A stretch of 64,000 bases of DNA from Buddleja alternifolia (Eukaryota > Streptophyta > Magnoliopsida > Lamiales > Scrophulariaceae). Location: assembly GCA_019426215.1 (NCBI GenBank), contig CM033397.1:28956480-29020479 (forward strand), read 5' to 3'. Positions 21,485 through 34,171 of this stretch are shown here, piece by piece (within the stretch, counting starts at the first letter, position 1; every line of letters begins with the position of its first letter). The translations under genes and the position numbers were made by a program. Below the pieces are notes generated by a model. It worked only from the letters and a program-made list of their open reading frames with translations. It was not told the origin of the DNA and made no database searches.

Positions 21485-22188
21485 AAATAAAAGTGTATAT
21501 TGGTAAAAGAATGAAAATCTAAAGTTTGATGGAGTTTGAATATCAAAAAGAGGAGTATAAATATCAATTATATGGAGAGAGAGATACAAATAAGTTCACT
21601 TAATTATAATGTTACAAACGGTACACCGATCAATTATATCTAATCTCTTATAAAGTACGCAATGTTTGATTAGTTTTCTTGTGAAATTTCATGCTATTAA
21701 TTTAATTTGACTAGTATATAAATGCGTCTGAGATAAGTTGAATTTATTAATATATCCTTTTCCCCTCGAAGTATATCTTAAACATCACTTACCCTCATAT
21801 ATTATATATTTAAACTTTAATTACTCCCTTAATTTTAACATTGTCATACACACACACCAATGTGTGACAACTGACAAGTCCATACACGGGTGATTAACTA
21901 AAATGTGGAGAGAAAATTTGCAAATTTTTCTCCACTTCACAATTTCTTCTCTCGTTACATCCTAATCAACCATTATATGCATGTCATACATCTATATGTG
22001 TAAGAAAATGTTATACGGTTGTATTGCAAATGATTTGAACTCCTAAAATGTATATAAGAATTTGAAAGAATGACACTTAATGCATAATAAAATAAAAGAT
22101 AAAACACAAATTAGGGTAAATGATTTGACGTGTATACATATATATATATATATATATATCTTACAGTACATGGGGTTTCCTCGATAAT
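21485..22188. other. Intergenic
   Basis: No gene seen. A (TA)n microsatellite lies at about 22138-22159. Confidence 0.5.
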
Positions 22189-22241
22189 GCACCTGGTGCA
22201 TACGCACCAGGTGCTAAAGAGGTGACATGTGTCACCTCTTT
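22189..22241. repeat. Two adjacent perfect hairpins
   Basis: GCACCTGGTGC and GCACCAGGTGC form 11-bp arms around a 4-base loop (22189-22214). One base later AAAGAGGTGACA and TGTCACCTCTTT form 12-bp arms around a 2-base loop (22216-22241). Both are perfect. A long T-rich stretch follows. No gene is adjacent. This could be the terminal structure of a small transposon, or transcribed RNA structure. Confidence 0.85.
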
Positions 22242-24489
22242 CATTTCCCTTTTTTTTGTTTAATCTTTTCTAAAAAAATTTTTTTACTTCTTTTGCCATT
22301 TCTTTTGTCTTTTTCTTTTCTTTTTTCTGGTTTTATGTTTGGAAATCCAAGAAAACTTTTTTGTCTTCCTCATTTTTATTTGTATTAGTGTTACGATTGG
22401 GTTCAAGCAAATTCATATTAATAATTCAATTCATACATAGGTAAAAAATTATGCAAAATCAAATGATTTATATCTTCAGATCGAGCAATTTGATTAAATC
22501 GAGTTGGATAATATTCTACTTATACTCGTTAACAACTTAAATTATGTGATGTTTTAACCAAAAAGAAATATTGATAATAAAGTGTAAAATTACCTAAGAT
22601 TATTCACAACATCAAATAAATTGAGTTGTGGGTGAATAATATTAATCTATTTAATATTTCGCTATCATTATTTAGTTTTATTTCAATCATCAAATAATTT
22701 GAGTTGTGAGCGCTTCTAATTAATATATAATTCAATTCGACCTACACGAACAGCTTGATTTGAAAATGTATTTATTTAGTGTCGGATTAATTTAGACTAC
22801 TAATTGTACATGTTGGGTCGGTTGAATTTATAATATTAAACTATTCGAGTCCAATCGCATAAACACGCTAACTATTATAAATATACATGAGCAAGACATA
22901 ATTTCTTAAACTTTTAAAACATAAAATTATAAGAAAAAACACAAAATGAAAAAGAGAAAAAACGAAAACTCAAAAAAAAAATAAAAAATAAAGAGGTGAC
23001 AAGCATCGAGAGGACTAGTACATGGAGGAGAGAATCTGTGGACCAATATTGTACTAAGTTAGGAACAGATAGGGCTTCCAAACTAGGTAAAACATTAACT
23101 ATTCTTGTCATGAATGAGCTGTATGCGCAAGATTTGCAGCAACAAATTTGTCGCATTTTGGTCTGTTGTTTGTATATTTATTGATTTGAAGAATAAGAGA
23201 GATTCTGAGGAAGGAGATGTGGAAACTTCCTCATAGAGTTAAGTGGATATAGATTATACCTAGCAATTAAAATATATTGATGGTGCAAGCAAAGATATAT
23301 TAGATTTGTTATGTCAATCAACTCATAATGGAGATTTCAATTTTCTACTGGTGTTGTATTTGAATGTAAAATATTTCTTGAAAATAAATACATGGATAAA
23401 GATCTATAGTAAAGTATAACATTATTGCAATACATTAATATTAGTGACAAAAAAACTAATGAAGGTTAGCTCGAGGAAACGAGCTCTACTCGTTTAAGAA
23501 ATTTTGGGTTGGAGCTTTTGCACATGTAGAAAATTTTCTTGAGAAAAGTTATTACAATCTCGGCTAACAATATTAGATTTGAGTACTCTTAGGCTTGTAC
23601 CTCAAGAATTAAGATAAAATGATAAAATATTAAGTAATAATATTAATGTTTTTGTTCTCATGACATGTATCAAGTGATAAAAAAAATTGCCTCTACAAGG
23701 CTACAACAATAATTTTCAAAGACTTAACAATGACAAAATTTTATCAATATATACATTATATTATTAATTATTAAAAGTAATAATTTATATGCAATTTTTG
23801 TATCAAAAATTGTGAACGTTAACAATTATAGCTAGTCTCCGTTAAATTTGTAACATCGTTAATTTCTACGAAACAAAATTTCTTCTAATAAACTATAATA
23901 TGTAACAACTAACAACTTCAGCGTTTAGTGATTTGACATGATATTATTTCTAAAAAGCGTACTAGAATTGACAAAGGATTACCAATAACGCGATAAAATT
24001 GAATTATTATATATCATCTCATCATAGAAAGAAACATGCCAAAATTAATCAACACACAAACAAACATAACCAATTTTTGTTGACCAATTGACAAAAGGTA
24101 CAACCATACCATCCCCACGCGGAATTGGGTAACAACTGTACCGCAAATCACCGGATGCGTGCGCCCGAAAACAGACAACATTTGTGGTTGGAGAGAAACA
24201 CATGTGGGGTCCTTGTCATTACGTCAAATCTAGTTGATTTAGGCTTTAAACCCTATTGGATTATAGATTTAATTGAGCAATTGGGGTTCCAATATTCTTT
24301 TGTTTGTCTTTAGTACGAGATATATATATATAACTTATGTATTTATTATATTTTATTGTTTTGTAATTTGAGTTACTTTATTTATAAGTGATGTTAATTA
24401 GCGAAAACAAGGAAAATGAAATGGTTTATAAATAATTATTTAGGAACTCAAGTATAAAATTAGATATCTTTTTTGGATTATGGTTCAAG
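22242..24489. other. Intergenic, one unrecognised ORF
   Basis: Mostly AT-rich with no recognised gene. A 62-codon ORF at 22996-23184 has balanced composition (WRRESVDQYCTKLGTDRASK) unlike the AT-rich shadows around it and might be a gene fragment, but I do not recognise it. The rest shows nothing. Confidence 0.4.
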
Positions 24490-24840
24490 TATTCACTTTC
24501 AAATTATTCTTTGTGCATTTGGAGACATTCATAGTATCCAATAGGCTTGTGGGCTTAAGATGTGACAATTGGTACTAGAATTGTTTGCTAGCCAGAACTT
24601 CAGGAGTTAAGGGTTGCGCTGGGCAAAGTAGAGAGAGCCACCTCTTGAGGTTGTGGAGTAAAGTGCTACACGTGTGGGAGTCATCTCTTGAGCCCATGGA
24701 AGCCACTGTGACGTCCCCAAGCCTGACAATGAATCCTGAACTGAGTCATGTCACGTCGAGGACGTCACGTTTTGAAGGGGGTGATTGCTAGGCCTCGATG
24801 TTGTGTCGCGTTCTGAAGGGGCATATATTAGCATAAAATG
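24490..24840. other. GC-richer segment, possible decayed LTR-element piece
   Basis: A locally GC-rich stretch with TTGGTACTAGAA (a weak resemblance to a tRNA-Met primer site) and repeated GACGTC/CACGTC words near 24712-24768. No coding motif. It may be a remnant of a non-autonomous LTR element; support is weak. Confidence 0.2.
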
Positions 24841-25940
24841 CATATATTAGAGTAAAATTTTCTTTTAAAGATTCTAAAAGAATTTTCATTTCATATATAT
24901 CGAGAAAAACCCAAAATTTTGATACTATCATCGTACACTTCATGATTTCATTAATAAAACTTTAAAATTATACATATTCATTATCGTAAACTTTTGCTTA
25001 GTGTATTATTCAAGATTAGTCTCTTATTATGTATCGTATTGGATACTCGTTTTTGAGGAAAAATGGATAATGTGTGTCGGCCTAAAATAAGTCCGAAACT
25101 CGTAAAAAGTGTGAGTCTGAGTTGAATTTGAGTCTATAATATTTAAGTCCGATCATTTTGAGCCGCCCTAAGCTCAGCTCATAAAACATGATTAACAAAT
25201 CTAATCTAAAATATGCTAAATATGTACTACATTGTGGGAATTATTTCACTCCATCATCAAAATATGTTCTACTAGGTGGAATAAATAGTTTGATGTTATC
25301 AAATTTTGATATTTGATAAAAATCTTGATTAGAAAATTGATATCTATTTTCCAAATGTGGTGCTGACCACTTACAGTTGGAAAAACCAGAAAAATAACTG
25401 AGTTGACTCCAAGTGACCTCAGTTCAAACAAATCTGCATCATTTTCAATAATTTACGCTCGGCTTTATCGAAAAGTTCATAATATAGACGAAACTTTATT
25501 ACTTTCCGTAGGAGTCTAAAGATTTTCAAAATATGTGGAAATAGTATGTACTCCCATTCTAAGGAGACAATTTTTTTTTTTTGAATTTTAGATGCTTCAA
25601 AAATTTCAGCATATATAGATACACGACAGAAAATTGACACATTTCGATTTTTCCAAAAATAGAGATTATTAGAATATCAAACTTGTACCAATCAGTAGAA
25701 AAAAAAAAACTCAATACTCAACTCCAGATCAAAACTTATAGCTCATTTGAACTCAATCCCCTTAATATATCAAATTAAATTTGAACAATTTATTTGATAA
25801 GTTTTGAGTCTCAACTCAATTGATTACCAAAAAAAATATATATAAAAAATTCTCAACTCAATTAATAAAAAAAGATGAAATACATATTGAAAAATCAAGT
25901 TGCCTATATTGAACTCAATTATAACTTGTTTAAAATTAAA
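24841..25940. other. Intergenic, AT-rich
   Basis: No gene or RNA seen. 25932-25940 is AAAATTAAA, the possible left target duplication of the foldback element that follows. Confidence 0.5.
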
Positions 25941-26784
25941 GGGTTAAATGCAAAAAAAAACCTGTGTTATTCCCAATCTGTAAAAAAAACCCTGTGATAA
26001 GGAAATAGTCTAAAAACCCCCTGTGAAATATAAAAACTCTGCACACATTCCTAAACCGTTAAATAAACTTAACTCCGTTAAATTTTATTTGAAATGTCCT
26101 TTATACCCTTTTGCCATTTTACCCTTTCTTTTTTCTCTCTCTAACTTATCTTCTTCAACCCACCACTCCCCTCACCCCTCCCCCCACCCAAACGGGATGA
26201 TAGCAATTTTAGACCCCAATTGCAGAGGGGTTGCAATATTAGACCCTTTATGTTTGCTTTTTCTTTTCTCTTTATTTTTTGCGGCTAATTCAAGAGAAAG
26301 GTCCAAAATATCCCTGCTTTGTCAGCCCCTATCACTGTTGCATTTTTAAGAATTTACAAATCAAGTCCCTTATTCTTAAAAATAGTTCCTTTGGTCCTTT
26401 AATATTTAAATTTGGTTTATTTAGTACCTAATATATGAAAAATGTTAATAAATAAAGTAATTACATAAATTAAGAGCTATTAACAAAATAATTACAGAAA
26501 TTAAACAAGATTATTGTTCACCTTTTAGATTATGAATTAAAATTCACATTTTATCATTCTCAAGTAAGAGAGTTGCTCCGAAAATCTGGTTGCTTCATCA
26601 ACGAAGACTTATGTTGGACAGAAATGAAGTACCTATCTTACTCTTTTGAATTTAAAAATGTAAACTTGATTCATTTTAAAGTTTTAAAACTTAGTAACCT
26701 TGTTTTGATAAATAGCTCGAGAAAACCTTTCTGATGTGGAAGATCAGATAAACTGCTACCACAGAGCATACTCAGAATACTCAA

Positions 26785-26796
26785 GCTCTGATACCA
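26785..26796 (-). other. Pararetrovirus tRNA-Met primer binding site
   Basis: On the minus strand this reads TGGTATCAGAGC, the primer site used across Caulimoviridae and conventionally base 1 of their maps. It lies about 430 nt downstream of the predicted pgRNA start, a distance usual for the family. Confidence 0.9.
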
Positions 26797-27034
26797 TTTT
26801 GCTTGCACACTGGGGGGAATTATCCCGCACATTTTGTCTCCCGACCAGTAACACCGAGACGGTAAACAAAATCTTCCCAAAGCAGTATCAGAGATTATTG
26901 AAAACAATAATTTGTACAACGGAAACATATTTTTGAGACGATGAAAGAGTAGAATGTTACTACTGTTCATCATCATTTTTAGCATTTTTAATGTTTTTGT
27001 AATTTCGGTTTTTTAATGTTTTTGTATTTTTTGA

Positions 27035-27081
27035 ACATGAGAGAATTATAACATTTTTAAATAGTAGGGGAATCCCGTCCC
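27035..27081 (-). promoter_or_regulatory. Leader hairpin 5' arm
   Basis: The sequence is complementary, with small gaps, to 35321-35366: GGGATTCCCC pairs with GGGAATCCC and CTCTCATGT with ACATGAGAG, with an A/T-rich middle. In the circular genome the two arms would close the pgRNA leader into one long stem, as in caulimo- and tungroviruses. The alternative is that these are inner parts of the flanking transposon's inverted arms. Confidence 0.7.
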
Positions 27082-27091
27082 TGGGGGTAGT

Positions 27092-27106
27092 TTACTCACT
27101 ATGCAT
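27092..27106 (-). promoter_or_regulatory. Short upstream ORF before the leader hairpin
   Basis: On the minus strand ATG at 27106 opens a four-codon ORF that stops with TAA at 27092, about ten bases before the hairpin arm. A short ORF ending just before a leader stem is the known take-off arrangement for ribosome shunting in cauliflower mosaic and rice tungro bacilliform viruses. Confidence 0.6.
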
Positions 27107-27157
27107 TATAAAGCAGATAAAAACTTACAAGATATTATTGCACCCAAAGAAGATATT

Positions 27158-27163
27158 TTATTA
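27158..27163 (-). terminator. pgRNA poly(A) signal
   Basis: AATAAA on the minus strand about 90 bases after the TATA box. In this family the signal lies shortly downstream of the transcript start, so it is skipped on first pass and used after a full circle, giving a terminally redundant RNA. Confidence 0.6.
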
Positions 27164-27250
27164 CAAGAAAGGTGAGAGACTCTCTAGCAACCAAGAAGTG
27201 TGGGTTGGAGAGTGTTCAAGGGGCAATTTTTTACAACTGAGGGATAAGGT

Positions 27251-27259
27251 CCTTTTATA
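27251..27259 (-). promoter_or_regulatory. pgRNA promoter TATA box
   Basis: GCCTATAAAAGGACC on the minus strand contains a near-ideal TATA box. It follows ORF4 and precedes the poly(A) signal, short ORF, hairpin arm and primer site in the order expected of a pararetrovirus pregenomic promoter. Confidence 0.75.
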
Positions 27260-27617
27260 GGCCTCGGACATGAAAGAAATTATAACAAATTGAAGAGAGA
27301 TTTGGCATCCGAACTGCCATTATTACAAACAGTGTCTTAATAGTAAAAAAGTACATAGGTGGCAATAGTGAACAGTACAAAAGTTGCTGAAATTATTAAA
27401 GATTGTTGCTTTGAATTCAGTGCCTTGTTTGATAGCTGAATTATTGCTGCAAATTATTGTCCTTGCTGCTGATACATTTATGGCTTTTGTCTGGGAGATG
27501 CATTATTTTGCTGAATCTTTGAATGTTGTCTTCATGAGCTGTCTCTTGAAGTTTGTCTTGTAGCTGAATTATTGGTGCTGCTAAACATTATTGCTGAACT
27601 GTTGAAGCTTTTGTCTT

Positions 27618-29252
27618 CTAGTATGTATCTCGACTGGTTCCTTCTAGATCTGGATTATATTCTGAATCCGGATTATACATATCAGGATTATATCTTGGTG
27701 GGTATTCCACGCTTGTCATTGCTCTTTTTCCTAATGTAGTAAGGCGAATCTTGCATCTGGTCTTGGCCGAAATAAATATGCTATGATGAGGTGCCTGGAA
27801 AATAAGCTTGAGGTCTGAATCTGAATTGGGCATCATATATTGTCGCTGCGTTTTCCTCTGTATTTCCAAAGCTAATTTGAGCTCTTCTATATTGGCTAAA
27901 GGATTAATGGCTTCAGGACAATTCCACAATGTTGACATTGGTTCCCATTTTTCATAATTTTCTGTTATCGAAAAGAATGAATGTCCTATTTCTATTCCTG
28001 TAGTATTCCAAATTGGAGGTAGAGATACTATGTCAAGCTTGAGACTTTCTGCTGCTTGTTGCTCGAATATAAATTTGACAGCGTCTGAAATATGTCGACC
28101 TATATGAGTCACTTGTAAGATCTGATACAAATATTTTTGCTATGAAACCATAGTCTAATAACCTTTGAACGCTGATAAATTCTTCATCTATCCATCCTTC
28201 TCTAAAAACTGATGCATCTATATGAACATTAGGCCATGAAAAATATTTTAGGGTGTAGAATTTTAATGATCCTTCGTGGCGAATAGGTTCTCCCTTCCAT
28301 TGTAGTAGGCGAGTCTTTGAAATTATTCCTTCTATCTGCTGATTGATAATAATTTGGGCTACTTTTAACATTCTTTTGTAAAAGCTATCTTCTGCTTTTT
28401 GCCAAATGATACTCTGAATTTCTTCAGGTAAAGCTAGAACTGTTTGGCAAGGGTTAAAAAAAGTTCGAACAGACAAGAATTGGTAGGATTTATTTTTGAT
28501 CTCCTTAGGAACATCATTTTGTCTGGGGTTTATTAAATGGGCTGATAACTTTTGATGTTGGGCTAAAAGGTCTTGATAAAATTTGTTAAGGTTGGTAAAC
28601 TGTTTAGTTATAGTCTCTAAATCATCTTCGAGTGCTTCTACATCTGGGTTTATGGGTCTCTTTCCTTTTGAAAGTATTTTGGCTTTGCATTTTCGGCATT
28701 AGGCTGAATGTAAAAATTTGGGCCTAAAATTCTTCTTGCTGCTGTTACTGCTTCATGAAAATGTTTAAAGGGCTCCAAGTATCCCTTTGCTACCTTCTGA
28801 ATGCTTTGTATTGCTCGTTGATAATCTTCAAAGATTCCCACTGGTTCTCCTCTAATAACAAGATAAACTGCTGCTTCGTCTAATGGAAAATTTTTGTTTT
28901 CCTTTTCAAAGTAATAACAAAGTGCATTTAGTGTTGTTAATTTGCCGGCTGAAGGATGAGCTTCCCATAGAGCATTGAGTAAAATACTTTGATCTTCTGT
29001 TATATGAGGGATATCTTTTGGAAGCTTGAAATTATGTCTGACTGGAAGAGCTATTTTGCCAAAGGTTTTTAAAGCTGGTCTAGGAAAAACGCTTTGTGTA
29101 GCTGGATTGAAAAACTGAGTTTCTATTGTGAATGCTGGTCTATTCTGGCTAGTTTGTTGAAAATTAGGCCTGAAAGCTGGTCTTCGGACTATTTGATTGT
29201 AAGCTGCAGAGGGAGGTCTTGTTTGTTGGTTGTCTTGGTCGTTGGAAGCCAT
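27618..29252 (-). pseudogene. Pararetrovirus ORF4-position protein, frame-broken
   Basis: Three minus-strand frames (29252-28650, about 28655-28130 and 28130-27618) give one protein of about 540 residues when read in order. The first 200 residues start MASNDQDNQQTRP, are Q/P/R-rich and then globular. A short coiled-coil-like stretch follows near 28600. The rest is globular with no motif I know. The frame changes near 28655 and near 28135. Its position after the polyprotein matches Tungrovirus ORF4 and the second ORF of florendoviruses; I cannot decide which by eye. It is not obviously like the caulimovirus translational transactivator. Its function is unknown. Confidence 0.7.
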
Positions 29253-29278
29253 GATCTGTTTCCCAAAATTAAAGTTAA

Positions 29279-30018
29279 TTATCTGCTTAATAAATCTGCT
29301 ATGCTATTGTTTGATCCTTTAATATGTTCAAATTCTACTTTATATCCATTACCTTCTATTGCATTTCTAAAATTAAACCATCTTTTATTATTTTGTTTTC
29401 TAGAATTTTCATTTTTTATAAATCTAACTACAGCTTCACAATCTGTTCTAATGGTAAAACGTTTATTTAAATATAGTCTAAAATGGTCTATTGCTTTAAC
29501 TATTCCTGCTATTTCATAATCCAGACTAGTCCAATTACTTCCTGTTTTGTTAAAATTACCACTGGAATAAGCTGATATTTTTTCTTCACTTTTTGGAGAA
29601 AATTTATGAGGTTTACATTTTAATATTGCTCCCCATCCTTCTATAGAGCTATCTACTTCTATTATGACATAATCAGTACTTAAGGGTAATTCTAAAGGTT
29701 TTAAATCTTTAACAATTTCTTTAATTTTTCTGACTAAGTTAATATCTTCTTGATTAAAATGTCTTTGACCTGATTTTCCTGTTTTCTTATATAATGGTCC
29801 GACTAATTTACTAAGTTTAGGAATAAATTTTCTAGAGTAATTTAATATTCCTAAAAACGCTTGTATTTGTTTTAAGTTTTCTAACTTATCTGGGAAATCT
29901 AGAATTTTTTGAGCTATATGAGGTTGTAATTTAATTTGTCCGTTTCCTATTTCTAAACCTAAAAAGCTTATTTTTCTCTTAAAAAGTTCCATTTTCTTTT
30001 TAGATACTACTATTACGT
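29279..30018 (-). pseudogene. Pararetrovirus RNase H and RT thumb region
   Basis: The minus-strand frame gives the end of the RT (FLGLEIGNGQIKL, then QAFLGILNYSRKFIPKLS) followed by RNase H with VDSSIEGWG, YEIAGIVKAI and TDCEAVV, which hold the acidic catalytic residues, ending SIADLLSR at 29279. All expected motifs are present. It is separated from the preceding protease-RT frame by one frame change close to 30015 and by no other stop. The ATG at 29992 is internal and not a real start. Confidence 0.88.
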
Positions 30019-32110
30019 TTCTTCTATTAAATTAAACACTTGTTTTAAATGGTCTTGATGTTGCTTAAAAGTTTCAGAAGCTACTAAAATGTCATCTATA
30101 TACAGTAAACAAAATTCTAAATGTTTAAAGATACTATCCATAAATCTTTGAAATATTGCTGGAGCATTTTTTAAACCAAAAGATAGAACATTCCACTCAA
30201 AATGTCTTTCACTACAGCTGAAAGCTGTCCATTTTTTGTCTTCTTCTACCATTTTAATTTGATTATATCCGCTTTTTAAATCAAATTTTGAAAATATCTT
30301 TTTATTTTGTATAAGATTAATTAGCTCATCTTTATTATGTATTCTATAAGCATCATCTTCTGTATTATCATTAAGTCTCTTATAATTATATACTATTCTA
30401 GGTTTTCCTCTTTTTATTTCTGCATTATTTCTTACTATAAAGGTTGCTGATCTATGAGGACTATCACTTCTTCTTATAACACCGATTTCCAACATTTCTT
30501 TTATTTGTGTTTTGAATTCTTTTATATCTTCAGGAGTATATTCTATAGCTGCTGTTCTTATCACTATATCTGAGTTTAATATGTTTAGTTTAAAAGTATA
30601 GTTTACTTTGTTTTTAGCTAAATCGTTTCCTATAAATCCTAACATTTCTAATTTATGCAAAATTCTTTCATTTTCTAGGTTTAAAACTTCTAATCCCTTT
30701 CCTATATCTCTAATTTCTTCATCTAATAGGATATCTATAGTTTCAGGTTCTATATTATTTTGTTCTAATTCTTTGAAAAAATCGAGTTCATTATTACCAT
30801 GTCCACCACGCTTCGCAGTCAACTCTGATTGTTTAATGTATCTATTAGTCGGAAAAGTATAATTATGTTTGCTAATAGTAATATAATTTTTTCCTATTAA
30901 GATACTACCATTTAATGCACAAATGAAATTTAACCCTAAAAGGAATTCATGGCTATTTATGTTTTCTGGTGCTATAAGGACTTGTCCTAATGTATATTTA
31001 CTACTATAATTTCCTGAAAAATCTTTAAATTGTATTCCTATGTTAATTAACTCTTTTGTTATTCTCATTAATCTATTTTCTGCAGTTCTACTAGTAACAG
31101 TATAACTTAATTGTGTTACAAATTCTTTTGGCACAAGACTAGCGCTAAGCATGCTTTTTGTACTTCCTGTATCTAAAATGGCTTTAGTTTCAATATATTT
31201 TTCTTGATTACACCATATTCGACAATCTAAAAGTATTAGACTACTAGTATAGGGTACTTGTAGTTGGGGTTCATACGCTGTATTTTGTAAATGAGTTTCT
31301 TCTAATTGTTGATTAATTTCATCAAGTTCTTCTATAATTACACCTTTTCCTTTATTTTGATTACTACTTATGTTTTCATTATTTTTTAATTTTAATTCTA
31401 TTAATTGTATTCTTAAATCTAAATTCTCTATTTTATGGCTTAGAACTTCTATCGATTCTAGTTTTTTACTAGGTTTAGGCGATACATCTGTTTCTATATT
31501 ATATGCGTCTTTAGCACAAATAAAACAAATCTCGTCAAAGCATATATTGCACTGATATCTTAAATGCATATCAGGATATAATCTACAAATACTACAGGCT
31601 ACACTCATAGTTCCTTTTCCATTTATATATTTATGTTCACATGAATTATTCATATAGGTATATTCTATTATATTAGGAATTTCTGGTCCTTCTTCACTTA
31701 CTATACTAAATATGCTTTCATTATCACTTTCATTACCGTCTATACTTACTACGTCTTCATCTAATTGTTCTGCTATGGCTGCTCTTTCCATATTAAATTG
31801 TCTTTTCGGACATCTATTAGCTAAATGTTTAGGATCTCCACAAATATAACATGTGCATTTTCTTGTTGATGGCTTTTTAACATAATTAGGTGGCTTTCTT
31901 CCTTGCCTATATTGTCTAAAACTAGATTTTGGTTTATTTGATTTCCTTAATATTTTGCGTTTTGGCTTAAAGTAATTCTTCTGTCCATATTGTTGTGGGG
32001 TGTATATAGCTTTTCTACAAAATTCATAAGATTGTTTTCTAATTTGTTCTCTAATAAATTCTTCTTTACACCATTCCTGAAGTTTAAAGAAAGTATATTG
32101 TACTCTAGGA
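30013..32110 (-). pseudogene. Pararetrovirus nucleocapsid fingers, protease and RT
   Basis: The frame is open from about 32110. It holds a CCHC zinc knuckle (31857-31810, KCTCYICGDPKH), a second Cys-rich finger with CSICR, CNICF and CFIC near 31550, an aspartic protease with LDTGS (31173-31165), and RT with DLKSGYNQI, FGLKNAPAIFQ and the YIDD active site (30102-30091). Two Cys-rich regions before the protease are typical of badna- and tungroviruses. ATG at 31791 is internal; the frame continues the coat protein of the upstream segment after one frame change near 32110. It ends at 30013 by frame change, not by natural stop. Confidence 0.88.
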
Positions 32111-34168
32111 TCCTATACCTAATCCTGTAAGATTACCATTAGTTTTTATCCACTCTTCATGTATTCTTTTTCCTAAATCTTGGGGTAATTTCGTAAAATA
32201 TCTATTACATAATTCTTCATCAAATGCTTTATTAGCTTCTCCTGTTAACCTTGTAAAATCTTGACTAAAAGGTATAATATATTTCATATCAGTTATAGTA
32301 AGTTGTTCTAGGTTTCTAAGTGCCGTATCTTGTATGAATGTATTTTCTCTTCCTGGATCTATTCCTATTATTAACGTTCTAATAAAACTAGTAAAATTAT
32401 AGGGATTATTTCCTAAGGCCTTCATTTCATTAATTCTATTAGGATCTTTTTTCTTCTTACTTTGCCAGATAGATAATGCTGTAGGTCCTAAGCATGTTTC
32501 TAAAAAATTAAACATATCCATATCTGCTTTTTTATTTATTTCCCAATGTCTTACTACACATTGTTCCCATATATTTATTTCTTCTGGCCACATTTGTGGA
32601 CTTCCTAATTCAATTACTAACATGGTTCCACTCATGGTTTTTCCTATGGGTTGTCTTGATCCTATATATTTATTTGGCTGAGTTGATCCATATTCATATG
32701 TTGGATTTTTCCATTCTGGTCTACCACTCATTTCTACATTTCTAGCTGGAACTTCACTATAATCTGGTTCTATTCTAGTTCTTTTTCCTATATTACTACT
32801 AGTACTTGCTTGACTATCTGCCATAAAAGCTACTTCATTGCTACCTTTTTCTTTAAAGAAATTTTTAAATTCTATTTTTCCTGAAACTATATCATCTACT
32901 AAATCAATATTATAATATTGTTTAAATTCTTTTTCAGCTGATTCTAAATTGATATCTAAATTCATTGCTTCAAGATACATTTCATCTACTAATTCTCTTA
33001 AATTATTTATCTCGAAATTTTTTCTTAATATTTCTTCCATATTTTTTGGTCTATAATCATTTTTAAGCTGACTTTCTAATTGTCTAATCTCTTCATCTAT
33101 TTCTTCTATATTTTCTTCATCTTCATCTTCTTCGCTTTCTATATCAGATAATATTTCCCAATTTGCAAATCTACTAGTTATTCTAACTTCTTCTTCTTCT
33201 ATAATATTCATGTAATTTGTTTCAGTTTCCTTATCGGTTTCTTCTTCTAAATCTTCTAAATTTTCTTTGGGATCTTGTTTTTGGTAATTAAGAAATCTAA
33301 TAGAAGTCTGACCTCTACTATTTGTATACATTACACTCTCTCCTGGAACTTTGACAGTCTCATTTTCTTCTAAGTGTTTGGTTAATTCCCATTCTTCTCC
33401 ATTTAAATCGTTATTATCAATATTTAAAGGTTTAATCATTTTTACTCCTACTGAGGCTAATCCATCAATTATCCCATCTATATTAATTTTATATTGAGGA
33501 AAACTATTATTGGTTACTCTTCCTAAAAAAGCTATAGAAACTACTAAGTTGTTACCATCATATGTTTCATATCCTCTAGTTTGTAATCCTATAGTAATTT
33601 TATTAATATCTTTAATACTTTTCATCATGTTCGGAGCTACATAGAATATTCCTACATTATTAGTCATATCTATTTCCATACTAGCAAATACTGCTCTCCT
33701 AGTATCAGACCAACTTTTGTCTAATAATAAAACTAAAACCTTTCCACCGGTTCCTTTTCTAGTTAATCCTTTTATTCCTACAATAATTAATCCTAAATGT
33801 ATATACTTTTGTTTTAATTGTTTTAATTGCTTTATACATTCCGGGCTAACTAAGCTTATATTTTCAGCATTTGTTATAACTTTTACTTCTTTTTCTCTAA
33901 ATTTCTTGATTAAATGTGTGTTAAAATCCATTTTTCCTACCTTGTATAATGTTTTAGGTTTTAACTTATCTATTCCCTTGTTATTATATAAATTAAGATT
34001 TTCTTCTACGTCTATTATCTCTTCTAATTCTACTTCTCTAGCTGAGCTTTGACTTCCTGATCCTCTAAACATTCGTTTAGTGAAAGTATTACTTATTTTT
34101 CCTTTCTCTTTTTCTTTATTACTTGATTCACTTATAGTTCTACTAGTACCACTAAATGATCTCATCAT
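32105..34168 (-). pseudogene. Pararetrovirus polyprotein N-terminus: movement and coat protein
   Basis: The 687-residue frame starts with ATG at 34168, four bases after the stop of the preceding ORF. Residues about 55-270 match the 30K-type movement protein of Caulimoviridae (LGLIIVGIKGLTRKG, then TRGYETYDG). Residues about 300-350 are strongly acidic. Residues about 480-687 look like the coat protein core (IWEQCVVRHWE, LPQDLGKRIHEEW). The movement protein would alter plasmodesmata and the coat protein would form the particle. The frame ends by a shift near 32110 just before the zinc knuckle. There are no internal stops in 2 kb. Confidence 0.85.
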
Positions 34169-34171
34169 TTT

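Noticed and set aside
29094..29519. 141-codon plus-strand ORF
   Set aside because: Opposite strand of the viral RNase H and ORF4 start; hydrophobic residues from A/T-rich antisense.
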